Source: Campylobacterota bacterium (GTDB taxonomy: Bacteria > Campylobacterota > Campylobacteria > Campylobacterales > Sulfurovaceae). Taken from it: a stretch of 30,307 nt of DNA. The stretch lies in NCBI GenBank assembly GCA_011372825.1, contig DSAK01000093.1, positions 1 to 30,307 on the forward strand. The letters are read 5' to 3'. A program made the translations under genes and the position numbers. Below, piece by piece: positions 23,758 to 30,307 of this stretch; position 1 is the first letter of the stretch; every line of letters starts with the position of its first letter. The notes under the pieces were generated by a model, which ran no database searches, was not told the origin of the DNA, and saw only the letters and a program-made list of their open reading frames with translations.

Positions 23758-24597
23758 TCACCTTTTTGGTACAAGAGAGCGAAAACCTTCTCTTAACTTA
23801 TCCCATTTACCATCTATATAAACCGTAGGCGTCCCTGTCACCATCATCCTAAGAGCCACTTCTTCATCATGGGCTAAAGCATCTAAAACCTCTTTTGATT
23901 CGATTTTTTCAAGTGTGGTGCTAAATCCTGTTTGCTCTTCAACGGCCTTGAGTATAGTAGTTGGATTTGTCTCTTTTGGATCTATCTTCATTGCATAGAT
24001 TTTTTCAAGTACATCTATTTTTCCTTCATTTTGTGCTACATGCATAATTCGAGTAAGCACTTCTGAGGCTGGATGAAGCCGTTTTAGCGGGAGGTGATAA
24101 TAATAAAGTGCTATTGTTTTTGGATTATCAATGGCTACTTTGAGCATATCAGGGAAAATCTCTTGACAAAATGGACACAATGGATCAGAAAAAAGTATGA
24201 TTTTATGCTTAGCATCCATCTCTCCGGCTATAAGGTGAGATTTGTTATACAAATTGGAGGGAACTGAAGGCTTTAGCTCATCACGGTAGTTTTTACGAGT
24301 TTTTATATCAACCAAAGAGGGAGCAACAACCCCATCTTTGTAAAAAAACATTTCAGGCACTACTATCTCTTCGCCGTTATAATCAACTTTCATTTGGGCA
24401 AAAAACACTTCCCATCCCTTCACCTCATCAACACTTTTTTGCTCTAGTATAGTCACACTAGTTACTTTAACATCTGGATTTTTTACAACATGATCGCCAA
24501 AATAACGGACAAGCTGCTTTTGGTCTATCTCTGTTTTTGCACTAAGAGCGATGGTGCTCAGTAGAAGTATCTTCAATAATTTCAACATCAATGACAT
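23758..24597 (-). CDS. Periplasmic thiol-disulfide oxidoreductase, DsbC/DsbG-like
   Basis: A 279-residue exported thioredoxin-fold protein. The signal peptide is [14 protein letters not shown] (cleaved near residue 20). An N-terminal domain of about 110 residues resembles the dimerisation part of DsbC/DsbG. The catalytic FSDPLCPFCQEIFP has a CPFC centre, an insertion of helices follows, and the cis-proline loop is VTGTPTVYIDG. It may isomerise or reduce disulfides, or serve cytochrome c maturation; CPFC alone does not decide. The ATG at 24597 has AGGAG upstream and lies 56 bp inside fxsA. It stands between fxsA and hemC, where C. jejuni, as I recall, has no such gene. Confidence 0.85.
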   Translation of the reverse strand: MSLMLKLLKILLLSTIALSAKTEIDQKQLVRYFGDHVVKNPDVKVTSVTILEQKSVDEVKGWEVFFAQMKVDYNGEEIVVPEMFFYKDGVVAPSLVDIKTRKNYRDELKPSVPSNLYNKSHLIAGEMDAKHKIILFSDPLCPFCQEIFPDMLKVAIDNPKTIALYYYHLPLKRLHPASEVLTRIMHVAQNEGKIDVLEKIYAMKIDPKETNPTTILKAVEEQTGFSTTLEKIESKEVLDALAHDEEVALRMMVTGTPTVYIDGKWDKLREGFRSLVPKR

Positions 24598-24952
24598 CTT
24601 TTTCTCCTTTTAGATTACTAATTGGTTTTATTTTAGCAACAAATTGTAAATAGATTACAAATGCAAGAGCTACACACCCTAACGCATCACTTACAACTCC
24701 TGGTAATATAAGCAATGCAGATGCAAATACATATCCCATACTATTTTGATAGAAACGATGCAGCCTAACACTACCAAATACATCTTTGATGCCATAAAGC
24801 ATCTTGTAATGGGTATATTTCAGCAACATCAAGCCTGCAAATGCTGTCGCAAATATCCAAACTAAACTTCCCCAAAATCCCAATATGGTAATAAACTTGA
24901 TAGAGGCAAAAAGCTCGAAAATGATACCAACAAAGAGAAACAATATTACCAT
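24542..24952 (-). CDS. fxsA: FxsA-family inner-membrane protein
   Basis: A 136-residue membrane protein with three or four helices: [17 protein letters not shown], then [20 protein letters not shown], and [16 protein letters not shown]. The phrase [13 protein letters not shown] is the FxsA hallmark. In E. coli, FxsA relieves exclusion of phage T7 by the F plasmid when overproduced; its normal role is unknown. It overlaps the proS end by 7 bp and the dsb-like gene by 56 bp, so it is firmly inside the operon. Confidence 0.9.
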   Translation of the reverse strand: MVILFLFVGIIFELFASIKFITILGFWGSLVWIFATAFAGLMLLKYTHYKMLYGIKDVFGSVRLHRFYQNSMGYVFASALLILPGVVSDALGCVALAFVIYLQFVAKIKPISNLKGEKDVIDVEIIEDTSTEHHRS

Positions 24953-26655
24953 TTAAACTCTTCTTTGAGTCTAGTTACTACATCTTTTGTTGCAATCTCT
25001 TGAGGTTGAAGATTTTGACGCATTACTATCTCTACTTTACCTTCATGAAGTTTTTGACCAACTACTACCGTACAGGGGATACCAATAAGCTCAAAATCTT
25101 TCATTTTGAAACCAAATCTCTCTTTTCTATCATCAAGTAAAACGGCAACACCCATTTCACTCAATTTGCTATAGAGTTCTTGTCCTACTTTACTTTGTAA
25201 CTCATCTTTGATGTTAGAGACGATTATTACTAAATCAAAAGGGCTACTCTCTTTTGTCCACATGCATCCACGCTCATCATGGTGCTGTTCGATAATCGCA
25301 GCCAACAATCGACTAACTCCTATCCCATAAGTACCCATGACAAATGGTTGCGTTTTGCCTTGTTCGTTAAGAAATTCGGCTTTTAATGGCTCGCTATACC
25401 GTGTACCTAATTGAAATATGTGTCCTACTTCTATCCCCTTAGTGTAGTACAGTCTACCACCACAACAACTACATCTATCATTCTCTTGGACTGCAACGAT
25501 ATCTTTATATAATGGATTTTCTATTTGATCCGAAGATGCCCCTACTAAATGGCAATCTGCTTCATTTGCTCCAGACACCATACCAGATGCATCTTTTAGG
25601 CTATCATCAACGACTATTCGGATATTTTTTGGGGTATTCAATGGACCCATATAACCAGCCACTAGCCCAGCATCAAACAACTCTTTATCTGAGATATCTA
25701 CTATCTCATTGGCGCATACAGCATTGCACGCTTTTGTCTCTTCAAGTGTATCTGAGCCTCTAATGACAAACAATACTATCTCGCTTCTGCCACCATCATA
25801 TAACGCTTTTTTGGCAACTGTTTTCATGATATAGTCTGCACTTATATCCAAAAATTTACTCACCTCTTCTATAGTAGTAGTATTTGGTGTGTGCACTTTT
25901 TTAAATTCACTATTTGTATCATAGGCAAACTCTTTTGGCTGTCGAATGGCTGCTTCGATATTGGCTCCATACTGACAATTTTCACATACAACTATGGTAT
26001 CTTCGCCACTATCTGCTAACACCATGAACTCTTTGCTTCCGCTCCCACCTATTGCACCACTATCGGCTTCAACTACACGAAAATCAAGTCCCAATCTTGT
26101 GAAAATCTTTTTGTATGTAGCCTCCATCAAGTCAAACTCTCTTTTCATATCTGCCTCATTGGCATGAAAACTATACCCATCTTTCATGAGAAATTCTCTA
26201 CCCCTCATAAGTCCAAAACGGGGTCGTATCTCATCTCTAAATTTGAGATTAATTTGATAAAGATTAAGTGGTAGTTGCTTATAGCTTTTGACAGTTTGTT
26301 TGACAAGATTTACCATCATCTCCTCATGGGTTGGACCAAGGACAAAATCGCTATCTTTGCGGTCTTTAAACCTGAGCAATTCTTTGCCATATTTTTCAAA
26401 TCTACCACTCTCAATCCAAAACGAAGCAGGTGTAACAAAACTTAAACTCACCTCTTGAGCACCAGCTTTGTCAAGCTCCTCTTTGATTACCTTTTGGACT
26501 CTATCAAGTGACCTTTTTCCAAGGGGGAGAAAATTATACAGTCCACTCCCAACAGATTGTATAAATCCTCCACGCAAAAGATAGATATGACTAGGTAAAG
26601 TTGCTTCATTTGGAGCCTCTTTAAGTGTTGGAATCAATAATTGACTAAACTTCAC
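24946..26655 (-). CDS. proS: Prolyl-tRNA synthetase, bacterial type with editing domain
   Basis: A 569-residue class IIa synthetase. Motif 1 region and [20 protein letters not shown] are at the N-terminus, then motif 2 [10 protein letters not shown] and [20 protein letters not shown]. The inserted editing (INS) domain spans about 220-400, and motif 3 is [20 protein letters not shown]. The anticodon-binding domain contains [20 protein letters not shown]. The start is GTG, overlapping the hemA TGA as GTGA, so it is translated with hemA. The pairing of hemA with proS recurs across the phylum. Confidence 0.97.
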   Translation of the reverse strand: MKFSQLLIPTLKEAPNEATLPSHIYLLRGGFIQSVGSGLYNFLPLGKRSLDRVQKVIKEELDKAGAQEVSLSFVTPASFWIESGRFEKYGKELLRFKDRKDSDFVLGPTHEEMMVNLVKQTVKSYKQLPLNLYQINLKFRDEIRPRFGLMRGREFLMKDGYSFHANEADMKREFDLMEATYKKIFTRLGLDFRVVEADSGAIGGSGSKEFMVLADSGEDTIVVCENCQYGANIEAAIRQPKEFAYDTNSEFKKVHTPNTTTIEEVSKFLDISADYIMKTVAKKALYDGGRSEIVLFVIRGSDTLEETKACNAVCANEIVDISDKELFDAGLVAGYMGPLNTPKNIRIVVDDSLKDASGMVSGANEADCHLVGASSDQIENPLYKDIVAVQENDRCSCCGGRLYYTKGIEVGHIFQLGTRYSEPLKAEFLNEQGKTQPFVMGTYGIGVSRLLAAIIEQHHDERGCMWTKESSPFDLVIIVSNIKDELQSKVGQELYSKLSEMGVAVLLDDRKERFGFKMKDFELIGIPCTVVVGQKLHEGKVEIVMRQNLQPQEIATKDVVTRLKEEFKW

Positions 26656-27959
26656 GCACTATATCCTTTTTGATGATGTTTGTCTTTGTATTGTTTTGGG
26701 TCGACATTTTCAGTATTAACCTCAAAAATAGCTTCGATTGCTTCTATCTTACTTAAGCCCTCTTTTTCATGGGAACTTTGACGCATTTTTTTGGTCGGGT
26801 TGTGTAAAAAATGGTTGAACATCTGGACTGCCATTTTCCGCAAATTGTCTTCTAATGTAGCTGGAACAAAACCTTTTTTAATCGCCCTTTTTAACTCTTT
26901 TTCTATAGCCAAATTGGCATGCTCCCTCACCCCTTTTATAACAGGCTCTATAGAAAGAGCCCTTAGCCATCTAAAGAATTCTTCTTTAAACTTTTCAACT
27001 ATCTCAGTTGCCTTTAAGGCTTGCTCTTGACGCAAAGCATGATTTGCATTAGAGATGTGCTGCAAATCATCAATCCGATAAATCGTAATCTTCTCATCAT
27101 AAATCTCATCAATATCTCTAGGGATTGCCATATCAAACCATAGTCGTTTAAAATCACACTCTTGAACCATCTCTTTTTTGAGCACACTCTGAGGCGATGA
27201 AGTGGCTGAAAAAACCAAACGGTATCTATTGATATATTTTGCTAGATTCTCAAAAGAATCTACCTTCACATTCTCGCCTAATGCACTAGCGGCTTGTTCA
27301 GCTTTTATCAAATCTCTCCCTAAAAGTATCACATCACACCCTGAACGCAAGAGATGTTTTACAGCTAAAGTCCCCATCTCGCCAGCACCTATAACAACTG
27401 CTGTCATTCCCGCCATAGTATCTTGTAAAATCTCTTCTGCTTGTGCAACAGCTACAGAAGCGATTGAGATTGGATTTTCAGAAATTAGCGTCGCATTTCT
27501 TACTTGTGCGGCACATTTTATAGCGTAAGAGACGACTCGATTTAGCCGTTTTCCAGCTGTTCCATGCTCATATGCATACTTAAAAGCCTCTTTTACTTGC
27601 CCTGTGATTTGAGACTCACCAATAACCAAAGAGTCAAGTGATGAGACAACAGAAAATATATGAAAAATAGCATCTTCGTCATCAACTCTTTGCATCATCT
27701 CTTTGAGTTGATAAAAATTTACCCCGCTATATTCACTCATCACGCCTAGAATAGTATGATAGGTTGCAAAATTATCTTTATTTGCAGTGATAATTTCAAC
27801 ACGATTGCAAGTATTCAGCATAAAAGCTTCATGGATAAAATCGAAGCTTACCAATCGTTGCAAAAGAGCTTCCTGATCTCCCTTAGCCTTAAGTGCCAAA
27901 CGCTCTCTACTTGCTAAATCGCAAGTTTTGTAATTGAAACTAATGACTTGATAGTACAT
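26652..27959 (-). CDS. hemA: Glutamyl-tRNA reductase
   Basis: A 435-residue enzyme that reduces Glu-tRNA to glutamate-1-semialdehyde, the committed step of the C5 haem pathway. The catalytic Cys51 is in [26 protein letters not shown] follows, then the NADPH-binding [30 protein letters not shown] and [11 protein letters not shown], and a C-terminal dimerisation domain with KEFKEEF-type helices. The ATG directly follows the ispB TAG (TAGATG), so translation is probably coupled. With hemC downstream it supplies tetrapyrrole for the cytochromes of this organism. Confidence 0.96.
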   Translation of the reverse strand: MYYQVISFNYKTCDLASRERLALKAKGDQEALLQRLVSFDFIHEAFMLNTCNRVEIITANKDNFATYHTILGVMSEYSGVNFYQLKEMMQRVDDEDAIFHIFSVVSSLDSLVIGESQITGQVKEAFKYAYEHGTAGKRLNRVVSYAIKCAAQVRNATLISENPISIASVAVAQAEEILQDTMAGMTAVVIGAGEMGTLAVKHLLRSGCDVILLGRDLIKAEQAASALGENVKVDSFENLAKYINRYRLVFSATSSPQSVLKKEMVQECDFKRLWFDMAIPRDIDEIYDEKITIYRIDDLQHISNANHALRQEQALKATEIVEKFKEEFFRWLRALSIEPVIKGVREHANLAIEKELKRAIKKGFVPATLEDNLRKMAVQMFNHFLHNPTKKMRQSSHEKEGLSKIEAIEAIFEVNTENVDPKQYKDKHHQKGYSA

Positions 27960-28856
27960 CTAAAATTTCCTCACAATCATCTCTTTTGCTATTGCAACAA
28001 GCTTTTCTTCTTTGGCTTCCTCCATTAGCGCAACTGCTTCATCTGCCAAACCTTCAGCCTCTTTGTAGCATCTTTGTAATATGTTGTGCTTGTCCATCTG
28101 CTCCAATATCCATTGTAGCTCTTGATCGCTACATTGTTTCTTGTGTAAATTTTGCAATTTTACTTGCTCTTTATTTTCAAGTGCATGATAGAGATATATG
28201 TAAGGTAGTGTTGTTTTCCCTTCTTTAAAATCGTGCAAAGCTGGCTTTCCTAGTGTTTTGCTATCTGATGTGATATCTAGTAAATCGTCTATCATCTGAA
28301 AAGCTATACCAATATTTCTCCCATACTTCCCATAGAGTTTTGCATCTTTACCTGCTATTTGAGCAGCACTAAAAGCACTTGCTTCAATGAGTGATGCTGT
28401 TTTTTTATATATCATATCGATATAAACATCTCTATTAGTATTGAAACTATCGGCTAAATTTACATCATCCAACTCACCAATACTAAGCGAAGTAACCGCA
28501 TTGGAAATCTTATGAGCAACTACCCTATCAAATTCAACCAACTGGCTAAAACCTGTAGAGTACAAGATATCCCCTAACATAATAGCAACTTTATTGCCAT
28601 ATAGGTTGTTGAGAGAACGAATACCTCTTCTTGTTTGGGCATCATCTATCACATCATCATGGAGCAAACTAGCAGCATGTATCATCTCTACAATCGCTGC
28701 TAGCTTGCAACTCTCAAGTCCTCTACCTGCTATATACAAAATCAACTTTGCCCGCAATCGCTTTCCATGTGGCAGCAGACTATAAAGACGGCTAATCTCT
28801 TGATGAGATAGACTCTTAATCATTTGTTCTATTTGTCTCTCTACTGGTTCAAGCAC
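27960..28856 (-). CDS. ispB: Long-chain polyprenyl diphosphate synthase (octaprenyl type)
   Basis: A 298-residue trans-prenyl synthase. HGKRLRAKL precedes the first Asp-rich motif in ASLLHDDVIDDAQTRRG, and the second is FQMIDDLLDITSD. GDILYS and KTASLIEASAF lie between them. Residue -5 before the first motif is Ala, not an aromatic, which in this family goes with long products, so a menaquinone side-chain synthase is more likely than farnesyl diphosphate synthase. I start it at the GTG at 28856 because AAAGGGG lies 5 nt upstream. A GTG seven codons earlier overlaps the DUF2018 gene but has no ribosome site. It is second in the operon that ends with the UbiD-type decarboxylase. Confidence 0.9.
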   Translation of the reverse strand: MLEPVERQIEQMIKSLSHQEISRLYSLLPHGKRLRAKLILYIAGRGLESCKLAAIVEMIHAASLLHDDVIDDAQTRRGIRSLNNLYGNKVAIMLGDILYSTGFSQLVEFDRVVAHKISNAVTSLSIGELDDVNLADSFNTNRDVYIDMIYKKTASLIEASAFSAAQIAGKDAKLYGKYGRNIGIAFQMIDDLLDITSDSKTLGKPALHDFKEGKTTLPYIYLYHALENKEQVKLQNLHKKQCSDQELQWILEQMDKHNILQRCYKEAEGLADEAVALMEEAKEEKLVAIAKEMIVRKF

Positions 28857-28869
28857 AAAAACCCCTTTG

Positions 28870-29157
28870 CTATTCACACTGTGTTACTATATTGCCAACC
28901 AACTCTATAAAAAGGCTATTTGTTCTATTTTCAAGGTCACTTAAATCTGTTGATTTTATATATTTTAGTAGTTTTTCATACTCTGCTTCAAGCCCTTTTT
29001 CCTCAAGCATCTTTTCTGCTACTGCTAGCCTTTGGAGTATTTTTTCGATCTCCATATTGACGATATTTGCGTTAGCTGTTTTAGCAATTTCAAAATAGTT
29101 GTCGCGTGGATTTCCTACCAAAAAATCGTCTTCTTGATTAAAAATATTCATATTCAT
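28870..29157 (-). CDS. DUF2018-family protein (Helicobacter HP0242-like)
   Basis: A 95-residue, all-helical, acidic protein. DDFLVGNPRDNYFEIAK at the start corresponds to the IFEGNPLDKWNDI I recall from H. pylori HP0242, followed by helices MEIEKILQRLAVAEKMLEEK and GLEAEYEKLLKYIKS. HP0242 forms an intertwined, pseudo-knotted homodimer; its function is unknown. In H. pylori the homologue also lies beside ispB-hemA-proS. It has no signal or membrane segment. GGGGA lies 4 nt before the ATG, and the gene opens the prenyl/haem/menaquinone operon right after an extended -10. A second in-frame ATG is at 29151. Confidence 0.88.
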   Translation of the reverse strand: MNMNIFNQEDDFLVGNPRDNYFEIAKTANANIVNMEIEKILQRLAVAEKMLEEKGLEAEYEKLLKYIKSTDLSDLENRTNSLFIELVGNIVTQCE

Positions 29158-29184
29158 ACTTTCCCCTATAATTAAAGTCTTTTG

Positions 29185-29193
29185 ATTATACCA
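29185..29193 (-). promoter_or_regulatory. Extended -10 promoter of the DUF2018-ispB-hemA-proS-fxsA-dsb-hemC-ubiD operon
   Basis: TGGTATAAT on the - strand is a perfect extended -10, 28 nt before the DUF2018 ATG. No internal gap of any size occurs in the following eight genes, so this is probably the main promoter for all of them. Confidence 0.7.
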
Positions 29194-29218
29194 AACTTTT
29201 CTTTTTAAGCAGTTACTT

Positions 29219-29467
29219 CTACTCCTCTTGATTCATAACAAAGATAGGATCAGTAATTCGATTTTTAAACCGAAGTGCTTCTATGTGACTATTGAGCATA
29301 TTGTGCTCTGCTTGCAATGCCGTTGCTTCTTGACGTAATTCATTTATCTTGCGACTCTCATAGTATATTTGACTACTTAAAAAGATTTTCATTATCGCCA
29401 ACAAAATTACTATAACTGCACACATTAGCCCTAATAATGCAATTGACAATGAAACTCCTCGACTCAC
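29219..29467 (-). CDS. FtsL-like bitopic division protein
   Basis: An 82-residue protein with a short cytoplasmic N-terminus, one membrane helix (LSIALLGLMCAVIVILLAIM, about 7-26) and a periplasmic coiled coil of leucine-zipper type (INELRQEATALQAEHNMLNSHIEALRFK). Size, topology and position directly after rsmH are those of FtsL, which bridges FtsB/FtsQ and FtsWI at the septum. Sequence conservation in this family is too low to prove it. The start is GTG overlapping the rsmH TGA, with GGAG 8 nt upstream. A TTG six codons later, with its own GGAG, is an alternative. Confidence 0.75.
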   Translation of the reverse strand: MSRGVSLSIALLGLMCAVIVILLAIMKIFLSSQIYYESRKINELRQEATALQAEHNMLNSHIEALRFKNRITDPIFVMNQEE

Positions 29468-30307
29468 AACTTAACTCCATCAAAACAAAATGAACGCAAC
29501 TTAGCACTCCTACTTCTTGGATTGAGCTTAGCCTCTTTGGGGGTTGCTGTGATTGGTTTGCGATTTATCATTTTACCCAAAGCATTATTTTTTCCACAAG
29601 TACATCTCCACACCTCAGGGGGACATATACACTCTTTGCTCCATCTGTTAAAACGGTTTTTAATCAATCTATCTTCAAGTGAGTGAAAAGTGATAAAAGA
29701 TACAATCATTCCATCGGTACGCTGCCTCTCTAAAGAATCCAATAAACTCTCTATCTCTCCTAATTCATCATTTACCTCTATACGAATTGCTTGAAAGATG
29801 AGCGTTGCGGGATGAATCTTGCCCCTTTTTGGAAAAATAGTGCTAATTATGTCCGCTAAATCCTTAGCACTTTGTATCGGCTTTTTTTCTCTTGCATGAA
29901 TTATCGCTTTAGCTACCAAAGAGGGTTGACGCACTTCTCCGTAATGTTCAAAAATATATCGCAGTTGCTCCTCTGTGTAGCTATTGACTACATCATAAGC
30001 ACTTAGCGATGCACTTGTATCCATCCTCATATCAAGCCTTTGACTATCAAAAGAGAAACCTCTTTCTGCTTTGTCAAGCTGCAGTGATGACACACCAAAA
30101 TCTGCCAATACACCTACTATTGGAGACTCATTGAGAACTGGAAACTGTTTAGAGAAAGAACCTTTATAAAGCTTAGTTTTGTATTTCTCTAGTCTTTTGG
30201 CTGAAAAGTCTAGAGCCTCTCTGTCTCTATCGATCCCAATATGCAAAAGATGTGGATAAGCTACAAGCATAGCCTCACTATGACCACCGTACCCAACGGT
30301 ACAATCA
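29464..30307 (-). CDS. rsmH: 16S rRNA (cytosine1402-N4)-methyltransferase RsmH/MraW, 5' end cut by window edge
   Basis: About 281 codons are visible; the frame stays open to the right edge, so the start is outside the window. The SAM-binding motif DCTVGYGGHSEA lies at the edge, before the internal Met at 30270. It continues IGIDRDREALDFSA, LADFGVSSLQLDKAERGFSF, RLDMRMD, HPATLIFQAIRIEVNDEL and the C-terminal TFHSLEDRLIK, all typical. RsmH methylates C1402 in the decoding centre. The gene usually heads the division/cell-wall cluster, and the FtsL-like gene that follows fits this. A start at the internal Met would delete the SAM motif. Confidence 0.96.
   Translation of the reverse strand, partial: DCTVGYGGHSEAMLVAYPHLLHIGIDRDREALDFSAKRLEKYKTKLYKGSFSKQFPVLNESPIVGVLADFGVSSLQLDKAERGFSFDSQRLDMRMDTSASLSAYDVVNSYTEEQLRYIFEHYGEVRQPSLVAKAIIHAREKKPIQSAKDLADIISTIFPKRGKIHPATLIFQAIRIEVNDELGEIESLLDSLERQRTDGMIVSFITFHSLEDRLIKNRFNRWSKECICPPEVWRCTCGKNNALGKMINRKPITATPKEAKLNPRSRSAKLRSFCFDGVKL

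Noticed and set aside
1..30307. Mobile elements, CRISPR arrays, tRNA/rRNA genes, defence or biosynthetic clusters
   Set aside because: I looked for transposase and integrase motifs, regularly spaced repeats and tRNA-like arms and saw none; nearly all bases belong to conserved core genes.

Overview
The window is ordinary, gene-dense chromosomal DNA from an AT-rich Campylobacterota (Epsilonproteobacteria) genome. It looks most like the free-living sulfur-oxidiser side of the phylum (Sulfurimonas, Sulfuricurvum and relatives) rather than the host-associated genera. Three things support this. There is a probable aminofutalosine deaminase and a UbiD-type menaquinone decarboxylase, i.e. the futalosine route. 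There are small periplasmic c-type cytochromes. The gene order is one I recall from Campylobacter jejuni (aroQ / amidohydrolase / sppA; tatD-rlpA-kdsC-lptC-lptA-engB-membrane protein-PBP2; prenyl synthase-hemA-proS-fxsA-hemC-ubiD) and Helicobacter (DUF2018 next to ispB-hemA-proS-hemC). These comparisons are from memory, not from a search. I see no tRNA or rRNA, insertion sequence, prophage, CRISPR array or defence system.

Layout. At 1-3127 an M24 peptidase (cut by the left edge) and aroQ run leftward, and the deaminase and sppA run rightward from a shared divergent intergenic region. At 3119-10095 is a leftward envelope block: tatD, rlpA, hisB, kdsC, lptC, lptA, engB, a GNAT acetyltransferase, an MreD-like membrane protein and PBP2 (mrdA). 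Most junctions overlap or nearly touch, and an internal promoter precedes lptA. At 10182-13086 is a respiratory/sensory stretch: a monohaem c553, a c553-like protein without a haem motif, and a response regulator-histidine kinase-small cytochrome c operon. At 13206-13607 lies a decayed periplasmic rhodanese gene, the only clearly broken gene. At 13609-17244 are a CNNM/CBS membrane protein, recN and nadK. At 17368-20339 aspS, adk and a SYLF-domain protein run rightward. At 20363-29157 are ruvA and an operon running DUF2018-ispB-hemA-proS-fxsA-dsb-hemC-ubiD. At 29219-30307 an FtsL-like protein and rsmH (cut by the right edge) start a division/cell-wall cluster.

How the genes fit together. kdsC, lptC and lptA serve LPS synthesis and export. 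PBP2, the MreD-like protein, RlpA, FtsL and RsmH serve peptidoglycan synthesis and division. aroQ (towards chorismate), the deaminase, the long-chain prenyl synthase and the UbiD-type decarboxylase are all steps towards menaquinone. hemA and hemC supply tetrapyrrole for the cytochromes.

Promoters. Several operons have a perfect extended -10 (TGnTATAAT) and no obvious -35. Start codons GTG and TTG are frequent, and I moved several starts to the codon with the best ribosome-binding site.

I did not find a new multi-gene system. The items most worth a second look are the rhodanese pseudogene, the haem-motif-less c553-like protein paired with a true c553, and the two-component system that encodes its own small cytochrome c.
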